DNA of 64,000 nt, taken from the NCBI RefSeq assembly GCF_032884065.1, contig NC_088875.1:49278971-49342970 (forward strand). The letters are read 5' to 3'. Numbering within the stretch: the stretch's first letter is position 1; every line of letters begins with the position of its first letter. Source of the stretch: Artemia franciscana (taxonomy: Eukaryota; Arthropoda; Branchiopoda; Anostraca; Artemiidae). The notes under the pieces are model-generated. The model was given only the letters and a program-made list of their open reading frames with translations. It ran no database searches and had not been told where the DNA came from. The position numbers and the translations under genes were made by a program. Positions 35,175-46,930 of this stretch are shown here, piece by piece.

Positions 35175-37806
35175 TCTTTTCGCGACAGACGGGACCTTAC
35201 AGTCACGACATGTAAAAATCTTTTGGGCGCTCCTAAATTGATTAATAGAGTGACAAAACCTGTTCCATCGTTTACCACCTTTTTTGGCCAGTTGATTGAT
35301 GAGTAACACGTTAGGGTAGCGTTCAGTATGAGGAGCTGACGGTGAAGTTTCGCTGTTACTTTTTTTCAAAAAAGGTAGTTAGTCGCTTTTTATTTGTGAT
35401 AGTGGGCTAGAGCGTTGTAAGATCTGAGCAAAAACTGATATGGTTGTTGCTTATGTGCAAGGAAATATTTTGGCATAAAAAAATCTGATAAGGCCCTTTG
35501 GACGACTGCTGTAATGGATTCTATTTTTGGAGCCTTGCAGTCCCAGTGGACAATGCCCTTGTGCGGGGGCGACTGTAAAGTCCTACTGGTCGAATTTGAT
35601 TAAAATGACACTTTCAAAAATGCTCAACGATTAGTGACTTCTAAAGCAGCAGCACTCTTGGAATTGTTTTCTTGTGGTTTATTTTAATTTCTTGTGGTTT
35701 GTAACGTTTGGTTGACCTTGCTGATAACAAATCAGCAGTATGCCTACATCTTTTATTTCTTTTTTACTTTTTATTCACGCCTTTTCCTCTTTTATTCAGG
35801 CCAAGATTAAACAAAGAAAAAAGAAATTCCTTCTGTCGGTCCCCCCTCTATCTCTCTCTGTCGTATTATTTTATTGTGCAGTTAATTCTTGTTTCAGACA
35901 ATGCGAAAGCGAATATCTATCAGTCAAAGTACCGTACTCAATGCCTTAGAAGAGATAGGAAGTGATTTGAATGAAGAAGATGTCTGGTTTCTGCAAGTCT
36001 GAAGAGTTAGAGCTGGATCTAGGGGAAAACAACGACACAGAAGACGATGCTATAGAGCAAGACCTGATTGGCATGACGTTAGCTAATGTTCTCCCAAGTT
36101 CAGACATACCAAAAAGTGGGGAAGATTCACCAGCCACCTTTACAATCCCAAACGACACCATTTCTTGACTTTCTGTGCCTTCAACTTCATCAGTACCTGT
36201 TCCATCTCGTGCAGCTAATCAACCAAAAAAAAAGATTTAAGAAGGCTGGCAAGGAAAGCAAGTCAATGAAACACAGAGTACATGGAAAAAAGTTGTCGCA
36301 CAAACCCATCGGTTGGACTTGAAAAGTCCTGAGGGTAATTTATAGAAAATAGGGCGTGAATAAACTTCTATAATTTTTTTACCTGCTTCAGAAATGAGTT
36401 TCTTCGGCTTTTTGTTTTTCAGTCATATCTTTATTCTGTTCAGAAGGGCAAAAATCTCAACATAACAGACAATGAAGCTAAGGTTTTCTTTGGGATAAAT
36501 CTATTAATGGGCTACCACCTAATTCCAAGCAAGAGGGATTACTGAGCCACTGATCCTGACCTTAGTGTCTCTTTTGTATCGTCAAGGATGTCAAAAAACA
36601 GCTTCAGAGATATACTAAGAAACTTGCATGTCAGAGACAACCTGAAAATAATAGCTGGCCAAAACGACAGGCTTTTCAAGCTGCGACCGATGTTTGACCT
36701 GCTAAACTTCCACTTCAACCAGTGAGTGAAGCCTGGAACTTCCCTGAATGTTGGCAGATTCTTCATTCTCTTCAAAGGACGTTCCACACTAAAGCAATAT
36801 AACCCAATGAAGCCGATAAAAAGAGGCTATAAGCTTTGGTCCTTAGCCTGCATGAGCAGCTATGTCTACAATTTTGACATTTATCAAGAAAAATTCCAAG
36901 CTTTCAAAGACGATTTAGGATTTGCACTTGACGGTAGAGTCTTGAGACAAATGACTGAAAGTCTCACTGAAAAAGAAAATATCGCCATTTTTGATAATTT
37001 TTTTTCGTCTGTCTCGCTTCTTGAGCAACTTAAGGATGATGGTATTTTTGCGTGTTGCACTATTCGCTCAATAAGAAAGGGGCTTCATATCCTTGCACCC
37101 AACAGAACTTCAAATAGAGCAAACCTCGACCGAAAACATGGTGTCTATAAAGGGAGGGATTCCAAGACTGTTCTGTTTGCCTCCAGCTACCATGGTATAT
37201 AGGTAGCTTCTGTAAAAATCGGTTATCACAGCCCCTTAAGTAGCAAAAGATTGTAATCACCATATCGGTGGTTTAGACCTTTCACACCAGAAAAGGGCAG
37301 CAAATGGAAGAGATAGAAAAGGGTTAAATTCACTTTTCAGAAGGCTGTTGCAGTTAACAAGAAACAACGAGGGAGTTGCATTGCCTCGGTTCCAGACGAT
37401 GTCCGTCTTAGTTGTCTGGGCGACCACTGGCCTATATTTGTTTCTCAATGCTCAAGATGTGAAATGTGTTCTCTAACGCAAGTTGAATCAAGACCACCCT
37501 CGATTTATCACCGATGACTGAGTTTGAATTAACGTTTCAATTTAAGTTTTATATTCTGAATAAACGATGTTTTCTTTGAGAAAAAAGTAACTTGCTCAGC
37601 GGAATTTCTCGGTCCCTTCGGCTAGCATTTGGTCGGGTTCATTTGCTCAGTGGGACCGAGAATCCCAAGTTGAACAGATTTTTTCCTACTCATTGTAGAA
37701 GGTTCTTATGAAAATATTCAAGATCAGCATGTCTTTGTGGTCAGGAATCATATGTTTTTCGTCACTTTTTTTTCGAAAAACGAGGGCTTGGTCGTGAAAG
37801 GGTTAA
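35171..37806 (+). mobile_element. piggyBac-family transposon, TTAA at both ends
   Basis: The left end is TTAA at 35171-35174 followed by tcttttcgcgac; the right end is gtcgtgaaaggg followed by TTAA at 37803-37806. In inverted reading the right terminus is CCCTTTCACGAC against TCTTTTCGCGAC on the left, so short imperfect terminal inverted repeats flank a TTAA target duplication as expected for piggyBac. The size is ~2.6 kb and a piggyBac transposase pseudogene lies inside. A subterminal inverted repeat (ttctcggtccc at 37606-37616, gggaccgagaa at 37652-37662) is near the right end. Confidence 0.8.
35884..37528 (+). pseudogene. piggyBac transposase, broken
   Basis: A possible N terminus is MRKRISISQSTVLNALEEIG (from ~35900). 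The core is at 36420-37202: SYLYSVQKGKNLNITDNEAK, FFGINLLMGYHLIPSKRDY (then TGA where Trp is expected), MSKNSFRDILRNLHVRDN, DRLFKLRPMFDLLNFHF (then TGA), FFILFKGRSTLKQYNPMKPI with KRGYKLW, and IAIFDNFFSSVSLLEQL. The C terminus (37370-37500) reads DDVRLSCLGDHWPI and CSRCEMC. This is the DDE_Tnp_1_7 order. The usual catalytic Asp-Glu just before the FILFKGR block reads Gly-Arg (NVGRFFILFKGR), so the first catalytic residue is lost; the Asp in FDNFF is kept. A candidate splice acceptor (tttgtttttcag, ~36408-36420) precedes the SYLYS segment. Confidence 0.85.
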
Positions 37807-37945
37807 AGGACCATGCTGTTAGTGAATTGTGATTTTGTATCACTAACAGATAATAAAAGCAAAAGAAACGTGGATAATTTTTGAAATTAGGAATGACTTA
37901 TAGGACAATGCTCTTAGTAAATTGTGATTTTGCATTACAAAAGTT
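37807..37945 (+). repeat. Unit 1 right part and intact tandem unit 2 (empty piggyBac site)
   Basis: After the right TTAA comes aggaccatgctgttagtgaa and the rest of unit 1. Unit 2 (~37843-37945) has the same text uninterrupted, reading gaatgacttataggacaatg where the element sits in unit 1. The unit length is about 100 bp. Confidence 0.75.
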
Positions 37946-38899
37946 GGTTGGCTGCATTTCAAATCTGTATTGACGAAAATCCTTTGTTCTCTAAAAGTGG
38001 TAATACACACTGAATATAAAAAAAACTTAACATCATTTTATTTTTATTTCATTTCACAACTTTTCATCAACGTTGATTTTCAAAACATATCTAGCACTAG
38101 AATAGACTAAAAATTTTCACATTTTCAAAATTGAAAAATTGAACAATTTTCATTGACTTGCATAATACCGTCCTTGAATTTGGAATTAATGTTAAGAATT
38201 TTGTTTTAGCTTTTATTCTTTTCCATTAAAACTCAAATATCTGCAGTCAAGAGCTATAAATGGTTTATTCTTACACTTTACTGAGCATTTATTTTCTAGT
38301 AAAAATTGTCCACGGCAATCAAAACTAGCTTTTCTGTCTGTGCTTGCCCCAATGAATGGGAAATCCTTGTCTAGCCAATAACCAAATTTTTCCGTCTAAA
38401 AATTCTTATGATTCTCAAATTTTAAAATATTCAAAAAACCTGAAGCAATTGGTTCCGTGGCTCTGGCATGTCTTAAAACCACTAAATAACCTGGAGGTCC
38501 TGCTCCACTAATAAAACTTGTTTGTGAACTCTTTGAAAAGTTTTACCTCATCTGCGGGAGTATTTTTTAGCCTTTTCAGGCCGTGATCTGACAGTTAAAA
38601 TTGGGTTGATGCTAAAATATATTTTCTGTAAATAATCAACTTTTTGTTAAAGTTTGACTGCTTTGTTGGGGATATATTCCAGCCTCACCACTGGAATATA
38701 TCCCCAAAAACTTAGCATGCAAAGAAAAGATTATAGATTACAAAAAGGGTCAACGTTACATTAGGATAACCAATACCCATGAAAACGATTCGATTGCCCT
38801 AAGCTGAGGGAAATACTTCGTGGAAAAACAAGTGGTATCGGAAACGGACGTAAATAATCGGGAAAAGTCAGAGGAAAACTCATTAAATAGTATAAATAC
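37946..38899. other. Non-coding stretch with a perfect 17-bp hairpin
   Basis: No gene recognised. At 38666-38707 the sequence ttggggatatattccag is followed after an 8-base loop by its exact reverse complement. Confidence 0.55.
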
Positions 38900-39765
38900 C
38901 CAAAAACAACAAGGAGTACCCCGTAGTCAAAACCCAATTTCTCGAAAAATTTGACTTTAGCCACATCATCGTCATCCCATTAAAACAGAAATTAAGCTAC
39001 TCTGGGAGTTTAAAGAGGTTTTTTCTACATCTGAAGATGATATAGGCTTAATCCTGTTCTATGAACCAGAAATCCAAACTACAGGGTTACTTGTGGCAAA
39101 ACAGCCTTATCGTATTCTATACAAACATAAGGACTGGCTAATAGTAAAATCCAGGAACTTGAAAGAAATGAAATAGCAAGACCCAGCAAAAGCCCATATT
39201 TAGCAGCCGTAATTCTAGTTCCAAAGAAAAATAAAGACCTTAGGTTAGTCGTATATTATAGAGCCTTGAACAAACAAGTGGTTAGAGACAAATTCCCCCT
39301 ACCTATAATAGATGAAATCCTAGTTTCAATATCAAACAAAAATAAAATATCAAGATTTAACACAAGGATACCACCAAGTAAAAATAGCTGAGGGCGATGT
39401 ATATAAAAGTGCATTCTCCAAAACAGAGTGTGGCTTCTATGAATACTTAAGAGTGCCCTTTGGACTCAAAACAAGTTCAAGCACATTATGTAGACATTTG
39501 CATCACTTCCTAAGGGATTTAAATAACATAATTCACTTTGTTGATGACGTGATTTGTATGGATAAAAATGCAGAAGACCATTTGATTACCCTAGCTAAAG
39601 TGTTCTAAAAATTCAGAGAAGAAAATTTGAAATATAGATAAGAAAAAGTAAATCTGTTTCAACCAAAAATTAAATTTTTGAGAGTAGAAGCAACACAAGG
39701 TCAAATATCACCAGACCCCACGAAAATAACATTAGTTATAAATCTTAACCCCCCCCCCAAGGGCT
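38900..39765 (+). pseudogene. Ty3/Gypsy-type pol fragment (reverse transcriptase)
   Basis: The frame starts with VVKTQFLEKFDFSHI and, after a shift, LWEFKEVFSTSEDDIG (the linker between protease and RT). The RT follows: ARPSKSPYLAAVILVPKKNK, LRLVVYYRALNKQVV, DKFPLPIIDEIL, then a shift at ~39362, VKIAEGDVYKSAFSKTECGF with YEYLRVPFGLKTSSS, the catalytic IIHFVDDVICMDKNAEDH, and FREENLKYR. It ends in a run of nine C at ~39751-39759, where the RT connection region should continue. The Asp pair of FVDD is intact but the frame is broken at least four times. RT of an LTR retrotransposon copies its RNA in cytoplasmic particles. Confidence 0.85.
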
Positions 39766-41264
39766 ATTTTCAAAATTTATATGAAATTACACACAGGTGG
39801 CGAGGCCCCTTGACTGAGATTATTTGGTCCACAAGAGATTATTTGGTCAAAAAGCTCGAAATCTTATGTAGTTAGTGGTGAAATAATGATGCCTAAAATA
39901 TTGCTTATTACTGATTATGTAATATTTACATTTTTGTTATAATGATTCTACGTATTATTATATGTCAATTTGCTCATTAAGAATGTGATTCTTCGAAGAA
40001 CTTTTTATTATAGGAACTGGCATACTATGGCACCGACCAACGATCCATTACGATCAAAAAACAAGGAACGAGTAACATCTATTGCCATGATTTATCAACC
40101 AATGAAGAATGCTTGTAAAATCACCCATCTGATAATTCCCACCCAACAGCTATTAACGAACACAGGACACCTCAATAATTATTACTCAACCATCAATCAC
40201 TATAGCCTAAACAATAAATTTATTCAACAATTATCTCTAATCCCATTCCATTGCAACACCTAGGCTGCGTAAACATATAAAGAAAACGGATACCACTGAG
40301 AAGATACACGAAATCACACATGATGTAGAACTCCCACAAGAACTATAAAAATCAAGAAATCAACTGCAACTCAAACTATATACAATCCCAAAATTGGCAA
40401 TACCACCCACAATCATGAAGATTGCAAAAGCGCGTCGTAAGCTACAATGTTATAACTTATGAATCGACATACCAAGTAAGGTTTTAAACACTATCTGAAT
40501 CAAACAACTCTTGGGACAATTTAACGAACGTTTAAAAAACGTAACAAACCTTAGAGAAATTGTGAAGAACTTAAACAGTAAAAGTATTAAGAGGGGAAGA
40601 ACTAAAAACATATATTAATTTGGATGACCAAAAATAGGCCAAGTCAATTAGTGAAATGGACAGATATGAAAAATTATGGCATAGGTGTGAATGAAAGAGA
40701 CATAACAAACTTAGTGATGAATGGTAAAAAAAAAATGTGCCAGTAGTGATTTATATAACTAACTTAGTGAAAAATTATGACATATTCGTCAGTGGTGACT
40801 TGCAGAATAATATAAAACTGACAAGTGTTTTTAATTGTGATGTAAATTTAATCTAATTGTTATGCTTTAGTGTTTTCAAAAACCTTGAATCAATTGGAAG
40901 TAAAGTTGAACTTAAATTACTTTTAATAAGAAGAAAAAACAATAAAAAAAATTAATTACGACTTAAGAAAAAAAAAACGATTGAAACTAGGTATTCACAG
41001 TGTAAACCTATATTGATGTTCAATTGTTTTATATTAATGTGAGATGTAGGAGTATAGTTTTAATTACCAAATTTCTAGGTGTAAGAACAAAAATAATTTG
41101 AAATATATAAGTATAATACTGTAGACGTAGATCAATAACCATTCCACAGTAAGGGAATTATAAAAATAATATCTAAAAAACAGTTACGAATTTTAATTAA
41201 ATACAAATTTTTAAGGAATTTGTCTGAATGATGAGGACATAATTCTACAACGGAAAGAGGGATA
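39766..41264 (+). other. Probable interior of the LTR element, not assigned
   Basis: A 97-codon ORF at 39970-40263 and scattered readable pieces to ~40640 could be post-pol coding sequence, but I recognise no RNase H, integrase or envelope motif. The rest to 41250 is AT-rich. A purine-rich tract cggaaagaggga (41251-41262) lies immediately before the proposed 3' LTR. Confidence 0.4.
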
Positions 41265-42016
41265 TGTGACATACAGACTTACAATTCCCCCAACAAAATT
41301 TAAGTAACGAAATTCCTTTTGCAATCTGATTTCGCGACAGTGAAAAAAATTCTTTCATACACTAGCCAAATAAAAAAAACCTTTTTTTCATACACTAGCC
41401 AGATAAAAAAAAAATCTTTTTAAAATGTCAACGAACTTTGGTGACCTCAGTGCACTTCATAAGAAAAAACCCTCTTATCAAGATGAGGACCAAAGTTGTG
41501 ACTTAGCAAAAAATATTTAACAGAAAACCCTTGGTAATTCTATAGAGATAGCGTCTTATCATATTTAAAAATACCAGTGGCACTGCAGGGGTTTGACATC
41601 CTTTTATAGAAAAGGTCAAACAGCGTGGAAAAACAGGATATATGAACGAACAAAAAACTTTCATGGTGATCAAAATTTAGTTTTGAGACAGCACAATTTC
41701 AGCGTCGATTCAGTTAGAACTTAACCTTTAGTGAGTCAATCAAGACATACCTTAGGATAATTTAGTTCTAAGAGAGACAATTAGATATTATTCTTGGTGT
41801 ATATACTGTCTTGGATGTTGAAGTGCCTTATCAGACCATTTGTATGTAAGTGCTGAAATAAAACTACTGTATATTAATCGTCCTTGCTTATGAATCCAGA
41901 TACCGAGGACAAATCTTGGGCTCTCTAGGTACGCTCTCAAGGGAATTTATACGATTAGGTGAGACCCGTATACCCCTAAGGGATTCTGTCACCGAGAATA
42001 TTGGGCATTGTTAACA
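41265..42016 (+). repeat. Probable 3' LTR (or solo LTR) of a Gypsy-type element
   Basis: It starts TGTGACATAC directly after a polypurine tract and could end ...TTAACA at 42016, giving TG...CA termini and ~750 bp. Inside are a TATA-like gtatata at ~41800 and an aataaa at ~41859, spaced as promoter and polyadenylation signal. A ~36-bp phrase with tcatacactagcca occurs twice in tandem at 41355-41410. No second LTR is present in the window to confirm the ends. Confidence 0.5.
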
Positions 42017-42840
42017 GTGTCCCTCAGTCCTAATTCCTCACTTATTTAACTCCCAAGACATCATCTTAATTTGAATCTCCATACGTTATATCGACAATAA
42101 ACCCCCTGCAACTTAAGTAATTTCAAGAAAAGCCCCCAAAACATTACTCTAAAAGAGCCCCCCACCCATAAAAGATTTACTTCTGACAAATGTATCACCT
42201 ATTCAGTGTATGTATGATTTGTTCAACCCCTTAAAACAGCACCAGCATTAGATAGAATTTTGGTTATGCTAAAACTTAGCTTTACGCTAAAAAATTAGTC
42301 ATCATACTTTTCAACCAAGGTCTGGTTATCAAAGTATTTTACTTTAATCTTTATGGCTTATAAGAAAAGAGCAATATGTAAAATAAGTGACGTACAACAG
42401 CTATAAAGCTCCTCGTCCGTAATTTTCAGGGTAATATTAAATGCCTGTAATAATATAGTATTGAATAAACTCAATTTTCATCCCCAACTACTAGCTAAAT
42501 GCCTGGTCACTTCCAAGGTTTTCTTGCCACCTTCTGGTGTACTTTCTAGGTAAAAAGAAAGAGAGCAACTTCTAAAAATTGAATTCTGGATTACAAATTA
42601 TCTTCTCAGCAAATAATTTTCGAGTCATAGCAGTCAGCTGACTATAAGTCCAAAATAATTATAGTTCACGTCAGTAGTAATACATTCTCCTAATAAAAAA
42701 GGGCATTTCCGTAATGATGCAACATTTCTTAAACATACACTGTGGGAACAAACTAAATGATCCTCATCCATCTGTTCATTCTTCACAAATTTTACTTTGC
42801 AAGACATTAGGAGATTTGTAAAATAAAGCAGATACTATTA
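42017..42840. other. Non-coding stretch
   Basis: No gene or repeat recognised. Confidence 0.4.
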
Positions 42841-43660
42841 CCATTCAGCCATCTGATGGCGATTTTACTTGAATTCAGCCTGATTTGTATTTTGATAAAA
42901 CTTATTTTGGATCCACTTTTACCTCCTCCTCTTTTATTGTTTCAACAGAATCAAATACCTACCTTTCTCAAAGTAATCCAGCTACCTCAAATATTTTCAC
43001 GGTATTTGAAGGTGACTCCACTACTAGCTTCGCTCATAAAAAATATCATATACTTCCACCAGATCCTGAATGCTCTGCTTCCACCTTTCCGAGTGTCCTT
43101 ACTATATCAAAACCCTATCTTCATATAATTATTCAAACCAAAAATTCCTTTTTCCGGCACGAAAAAACGTATAAAGCTCCTTGACAGCCATAGAAATACC
43201 TTGTAGCAGCACAAACTTTATTGCAACCTGAGTCACCTCCAAATCCCTCGTGTTCTTCATCCGCAATGCAAAACAAGCATGCTCCTATTAAGTCTTCAAT
43301 GTTTCTATGCCATAGTCTTTCACACCCTCTCCACACCGATTCCCCCTTCCAAACAGCAGTCAAAAGACCAGAATACTCTTCAACATTTGACATTTTAGAA
43401 CCCTCAAATTCACCCTCAGCAGCTTCTACAACTCCTATTTCTTCTGGTTAAAAAAAATAAGAAAAGAGTGGGCCCAGTTCTCTCAACACAGACACCAGTA
43501 GAGGATACCATAAAAACATTCTTGGAGGATAGAGCGAGGAGGAAGATTAATTTGGAGAATTCTACAAATTATGGGTTTTGCTGCACCTTAGCCCAAAATT
43601 TGGATCAGTTACCAATTTAAATCAAGTTCTCATTTAGAAGAAAATTTTAGAATTATTAGA
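42841..43660 (+). pseudogene. Possible DNA-binding accessory protein of a PIF/Harbinger element (C-terminal part)
   Basis: The readable frames are 42885-43184 and 43221-43451 (Ser/Thr/Pro-rich linker), followed in another frame by KKRVGPVLSTQTPVEDTIKT and YGFCCTLAQNLDQLPI. A Ser/Pro-rich linker followed by a basic segment and an LAxxLxxLP helix is the C-terminal layout of MADF/Myb-like proteins carried next to PIF/Harbinger transposases. The neighbouring transposase fossil at 44.8-45.7 kb lies on the other strand and could be its partner. The N-terminal DNA-binding domain is not found, so this is a weak call. The overlapping minus ORF 43133-43393 is taken as a shadow. Confidence 0.3.
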
Positions 43661-44789
43661 AAAATAATTTTCTTCTGTTGATATAAACATGTCTTAATGT
43701 CCATTATCCAACTTATTTCTGATCTTTGGTCTACAACTTTGTCTGAATTTTTATTTTTAAACATTTTATCTGATCTCCAGTCTCCAATTTTGTTTCCTTT
43801 TATTACTTGAGGAGAATTCAAGGTGCGGTGAATTTTGTTCCTGTGCTGTTGGGATTAAACAGAATAGAAAATAGATTACCATATATATTAAACTGATACC
43901 GAATGCAAATGTGTTATTGTAAATTAACAGAAGCCTCAAGGATATTGAAACCACATCTAATAATTCAAATTTGCAGATACGTAAAAAATCAAACACTTCT
44001 TAAAATATTAGCACAAAATCAGCAATTGAATTCTTGAAATCATAGAATATCCTTGTTTTCAGGCATGAATACACCTAAAATTTAGTCAGGTGGCAAAAAT
44101 GTTTTTGTTTTGATGTCTTTGGTGCTTCAATAGTTTTCAAACTTTAAAGGAAAGAAGATTGATATTTAAACACACGGTAACTTAACTTTTTTATAAATAT
44201 AAAAAACATTGTGGAATCTCTAAGAATTGAGAATATTTAATCATCTTTATTGGATGGATAATGTGATTAATGATGTAGTAGCACAATTATAAACTACAAA
44301 AAGATCAAATAAGTTTGTTATTTAAATTGAATACAAGAATTATCTTATTAAAACATGTAAAGACTACTTTCATTCAAGAAAAGGCAACCATAGAAATAAA
44401 GCTATTATTATCTTTACCATATAATTAAACTAAAGTTTAGGCACTGTTAAGCTAAAAAATACTCATTATGTCAAAGTGTAAACAGGTATGATCTTAGCAA
44501 ACTTGTAGCCAATTATTTTATTCTAATTGAGTCTATATTTAAAAATAGACTCCAACTTTGGTTTTTAGATGAATAAGTATACTGAAGGAAATTCGAAATT
44601 TAAAAATTCAAATAAAAGAACTTAAAAATATTAATTTTCTTTTGCATCCGGTTTTGGTACAGCTAATTCTAAATTAGATCGATTATCCCAAAAGTGTTCA
44701 AGATTAGGTTAAAATAAAGATACTTAAAAAAGAAGGATTTTTATTTTACTTGATCGTTTTTATTTCATTACTAAAAAAGACCATTTTGT
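43661..44789. other. Non-coding AT-rich stretch
   Basis: Very AT-rich, stops in all frames; nothing recognised. Confidence 0.45.
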
Positions 44790-45690
44790 ACTGAAAGATT
44801 TTGCCATGGAACAGGTCCTGGACCAGATAAATGTTCCATGAGCATATTACGCACTTGTATGGTATTTATGTAAGCAACATTTTCTGGTAAATTTCCTGCT
44901 GGTCCTAAAGAAGAACTGTTATGCAAAATTCTTGTATCTAATAATAATTCGATCTACTTCCTGGTCAATAACTATTGCCTGAAAATATCTGGATGAATTT
45001 GTCGTTATCAGAAAATTGTGCAACATACAAGTAACTTTAACAATATGGTCTATCATATCGAGCTAACAATTAACACTATTTTTCAGTATTCTAAACTTTA
45101 CAGACATAATTCCAAATTCGTTTTTTACAACCCTTCTAGCCTATGACAAACGATAATTGAAAATTCTTTACTATGCAGTTAGGCTTGAATACCCTGGGTA
45201 TGGCCACATAAGATTTTTTTAAGAGGTAAAGCCTCGTCTCGAACAAAAACAAATGACAAAATATTCTCAGAGTTTGACAGAGATGAGGGATCTGGAATTG
45301 GAAGGGTGGCATTCCTCAAAGCAGAACCAAAAGTTAATCTTGCAAAAACAGTACTATCAATTTTTTTATCTTTGCACCTACATCTACATAAATTTGTAAC
45401 GAGCTAAAACACGTGAAAACTATAAAAGTCAGATCCAGAGTTGACTGGGAACTGGACTTGACAGTGCTTCCCGTCTATTGTAACAATATAATGAGGGAAG
45501 TTCTAAATTTCATAAATAACCCTAGCAATTGCAAACAAGTAATCTTTTTCGGATAGCTTCATGTATATGGGCTGCAAATTCTTCCAAATTGCTTGGCATG
45601 TTTGACCAGACACCAGAAATGGTGGATCGTTTCATCCTATAACACAATCACAGAGAATAAAATACTCCAGTGGTTGACAAACCAAGATCT
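44790..45690 (-). pseudogene. PIF/Harbinger transposase fossil
   Basis: Read on the minus strand in several frames: SNLEEFAAHIHEAIRK (~45600), HYIVTIDGKHCQVQFPVNSG (~45500-45440; IDGKH holds the first catalytic Asp), then PIPDPSSLSNSENILSFVFV with RDEALPLKK (~45300-45215; DEA-PL is the second catalytic block). Next NYRLS, ARRVVKNEFGIMSVKFRIL (~45165-45080; the third catalytic block, with Lys-Asn-Glu where Glu-Asn/Arg-Ala is usual), LHNFLITTN and at the C terminus EHLSGPGPVPWQNL (~44850-44810). No frame is open for more than ~40 codons, so this copy is old. It is a different lineage from the HARBI1-like gene at 62.5 kb. Confidence 0.75.
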
Positions 45691-46930
45691 TCTTTCAAGT
45701 AGTTGTTTAGGTTTAATCACTCCAGTCAGTCATTAATTTATGCATATAGACCATTTATTGAAGTCATACACATAACTTTATATAAGCATATACCTTTTGT
45801 TTGTTCAGTAATTTAAGGATTAGTTGACTTAACACAATTTTTAACCCATGTTCAGTCTACACGGAAAGCTATTTTTATGGGATCCTTATCCTCTAGTGTA
45901 AAGCAAAAGGCCAACATTGCCATACAATTATCTTTAAAAAAACTCACAATATGTTGTACCCAACCTTTTCTGGAAATGGTTTTTTTTTTTTATTTAGATC
46001 CCCTGTTAGCCTGAATAAATTCATTTTATTGCTTTCTGATTTCATCTGAAAAATAAATTTAAGATTTAAACAGTTAATTATTTGACGGAATTATGAAAAT
46101 ATTTTTTAAATACATAAGGTTATGGCCTAGTAAGTTCTTTTGCAACTTGAAACATGTTAGCAAGAGTTCTATTCCACTGTTGTACAGCAGTTACTGATTT
46201 AATCTATGGAAGATACCAATAACTTGTTTTTGTTTTATGAATAAATTGATGGTGCACCAACAATTATAAAATCAATGATAAGCAGGAAGATGGATTGAAA
46301 AGGGGCATAAGTGACAACCCAAACTATAACAGAATTCCAATAACAAAAGATTTCATTATTTTTATAACAGAGAAAAATTCAGTTTGCTGCTATATAATGA
46401 GAAAGATTTTGGGAAGATATTCTCATCTTTTGTTGCACCCCATTTTACGTGTGTGTTGGGAGTAATCCTCCTCCTAAAGAGATATTTTACATTTTAGTAA
46501 AAATTTCTTTATTTTTTATAAATATTTCCTATATCTTTCTTCTAAGCATATTTATTCAAAAATAACTCAGAATTTCTCTGTCTGGCATCCTTGTCATAAT
46601 TTAGATGGTATTAAACTCCGTTCTGAGCATAAAATACAAATCAGCAAAGTTTTGCCTTGTGCCTCTTTTTTGTGAATAGTGCTTTAAGTGATCTCTGTTG
46701 TTATTTTTTTCTTTCTTCTTATGCTTATACAAGACGTATTTCTGTATAGAGCGTTGGAACAGCACAGTAGTCAACTAAAGAAACGGTAATTGAGAAAGTT
46801 ACAAATGTAAGCTACTCTAGACCCTTCTTCTTTATTTAAGACAAATAAATTTTATATTGAGCCTAATTACAGGTTCAAAAACATGAAATACTAAATAGAT
46901 TCACCTAAGTGTAACAGCTAAACACGAAAC
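45691..46930. other. Non-coding stretch
   Basis: AT-rich; possible N-terminal remains of the adjacent transposase on the minus strand but none that I can read with confidence. Confidence 0.4.

Noticed and set aside
35160-35369. Minus-strand ORF with FTCRDCKVPS, like the Cys-rich C terminus of a piggyBac transposase
   Set aside because: It lies on the left terminal repeat of the piggyBac element and runs out through the TTAA; the real C terminus is on the plus strand at ~37.4 kb. The resemblance is short and probably accidental.
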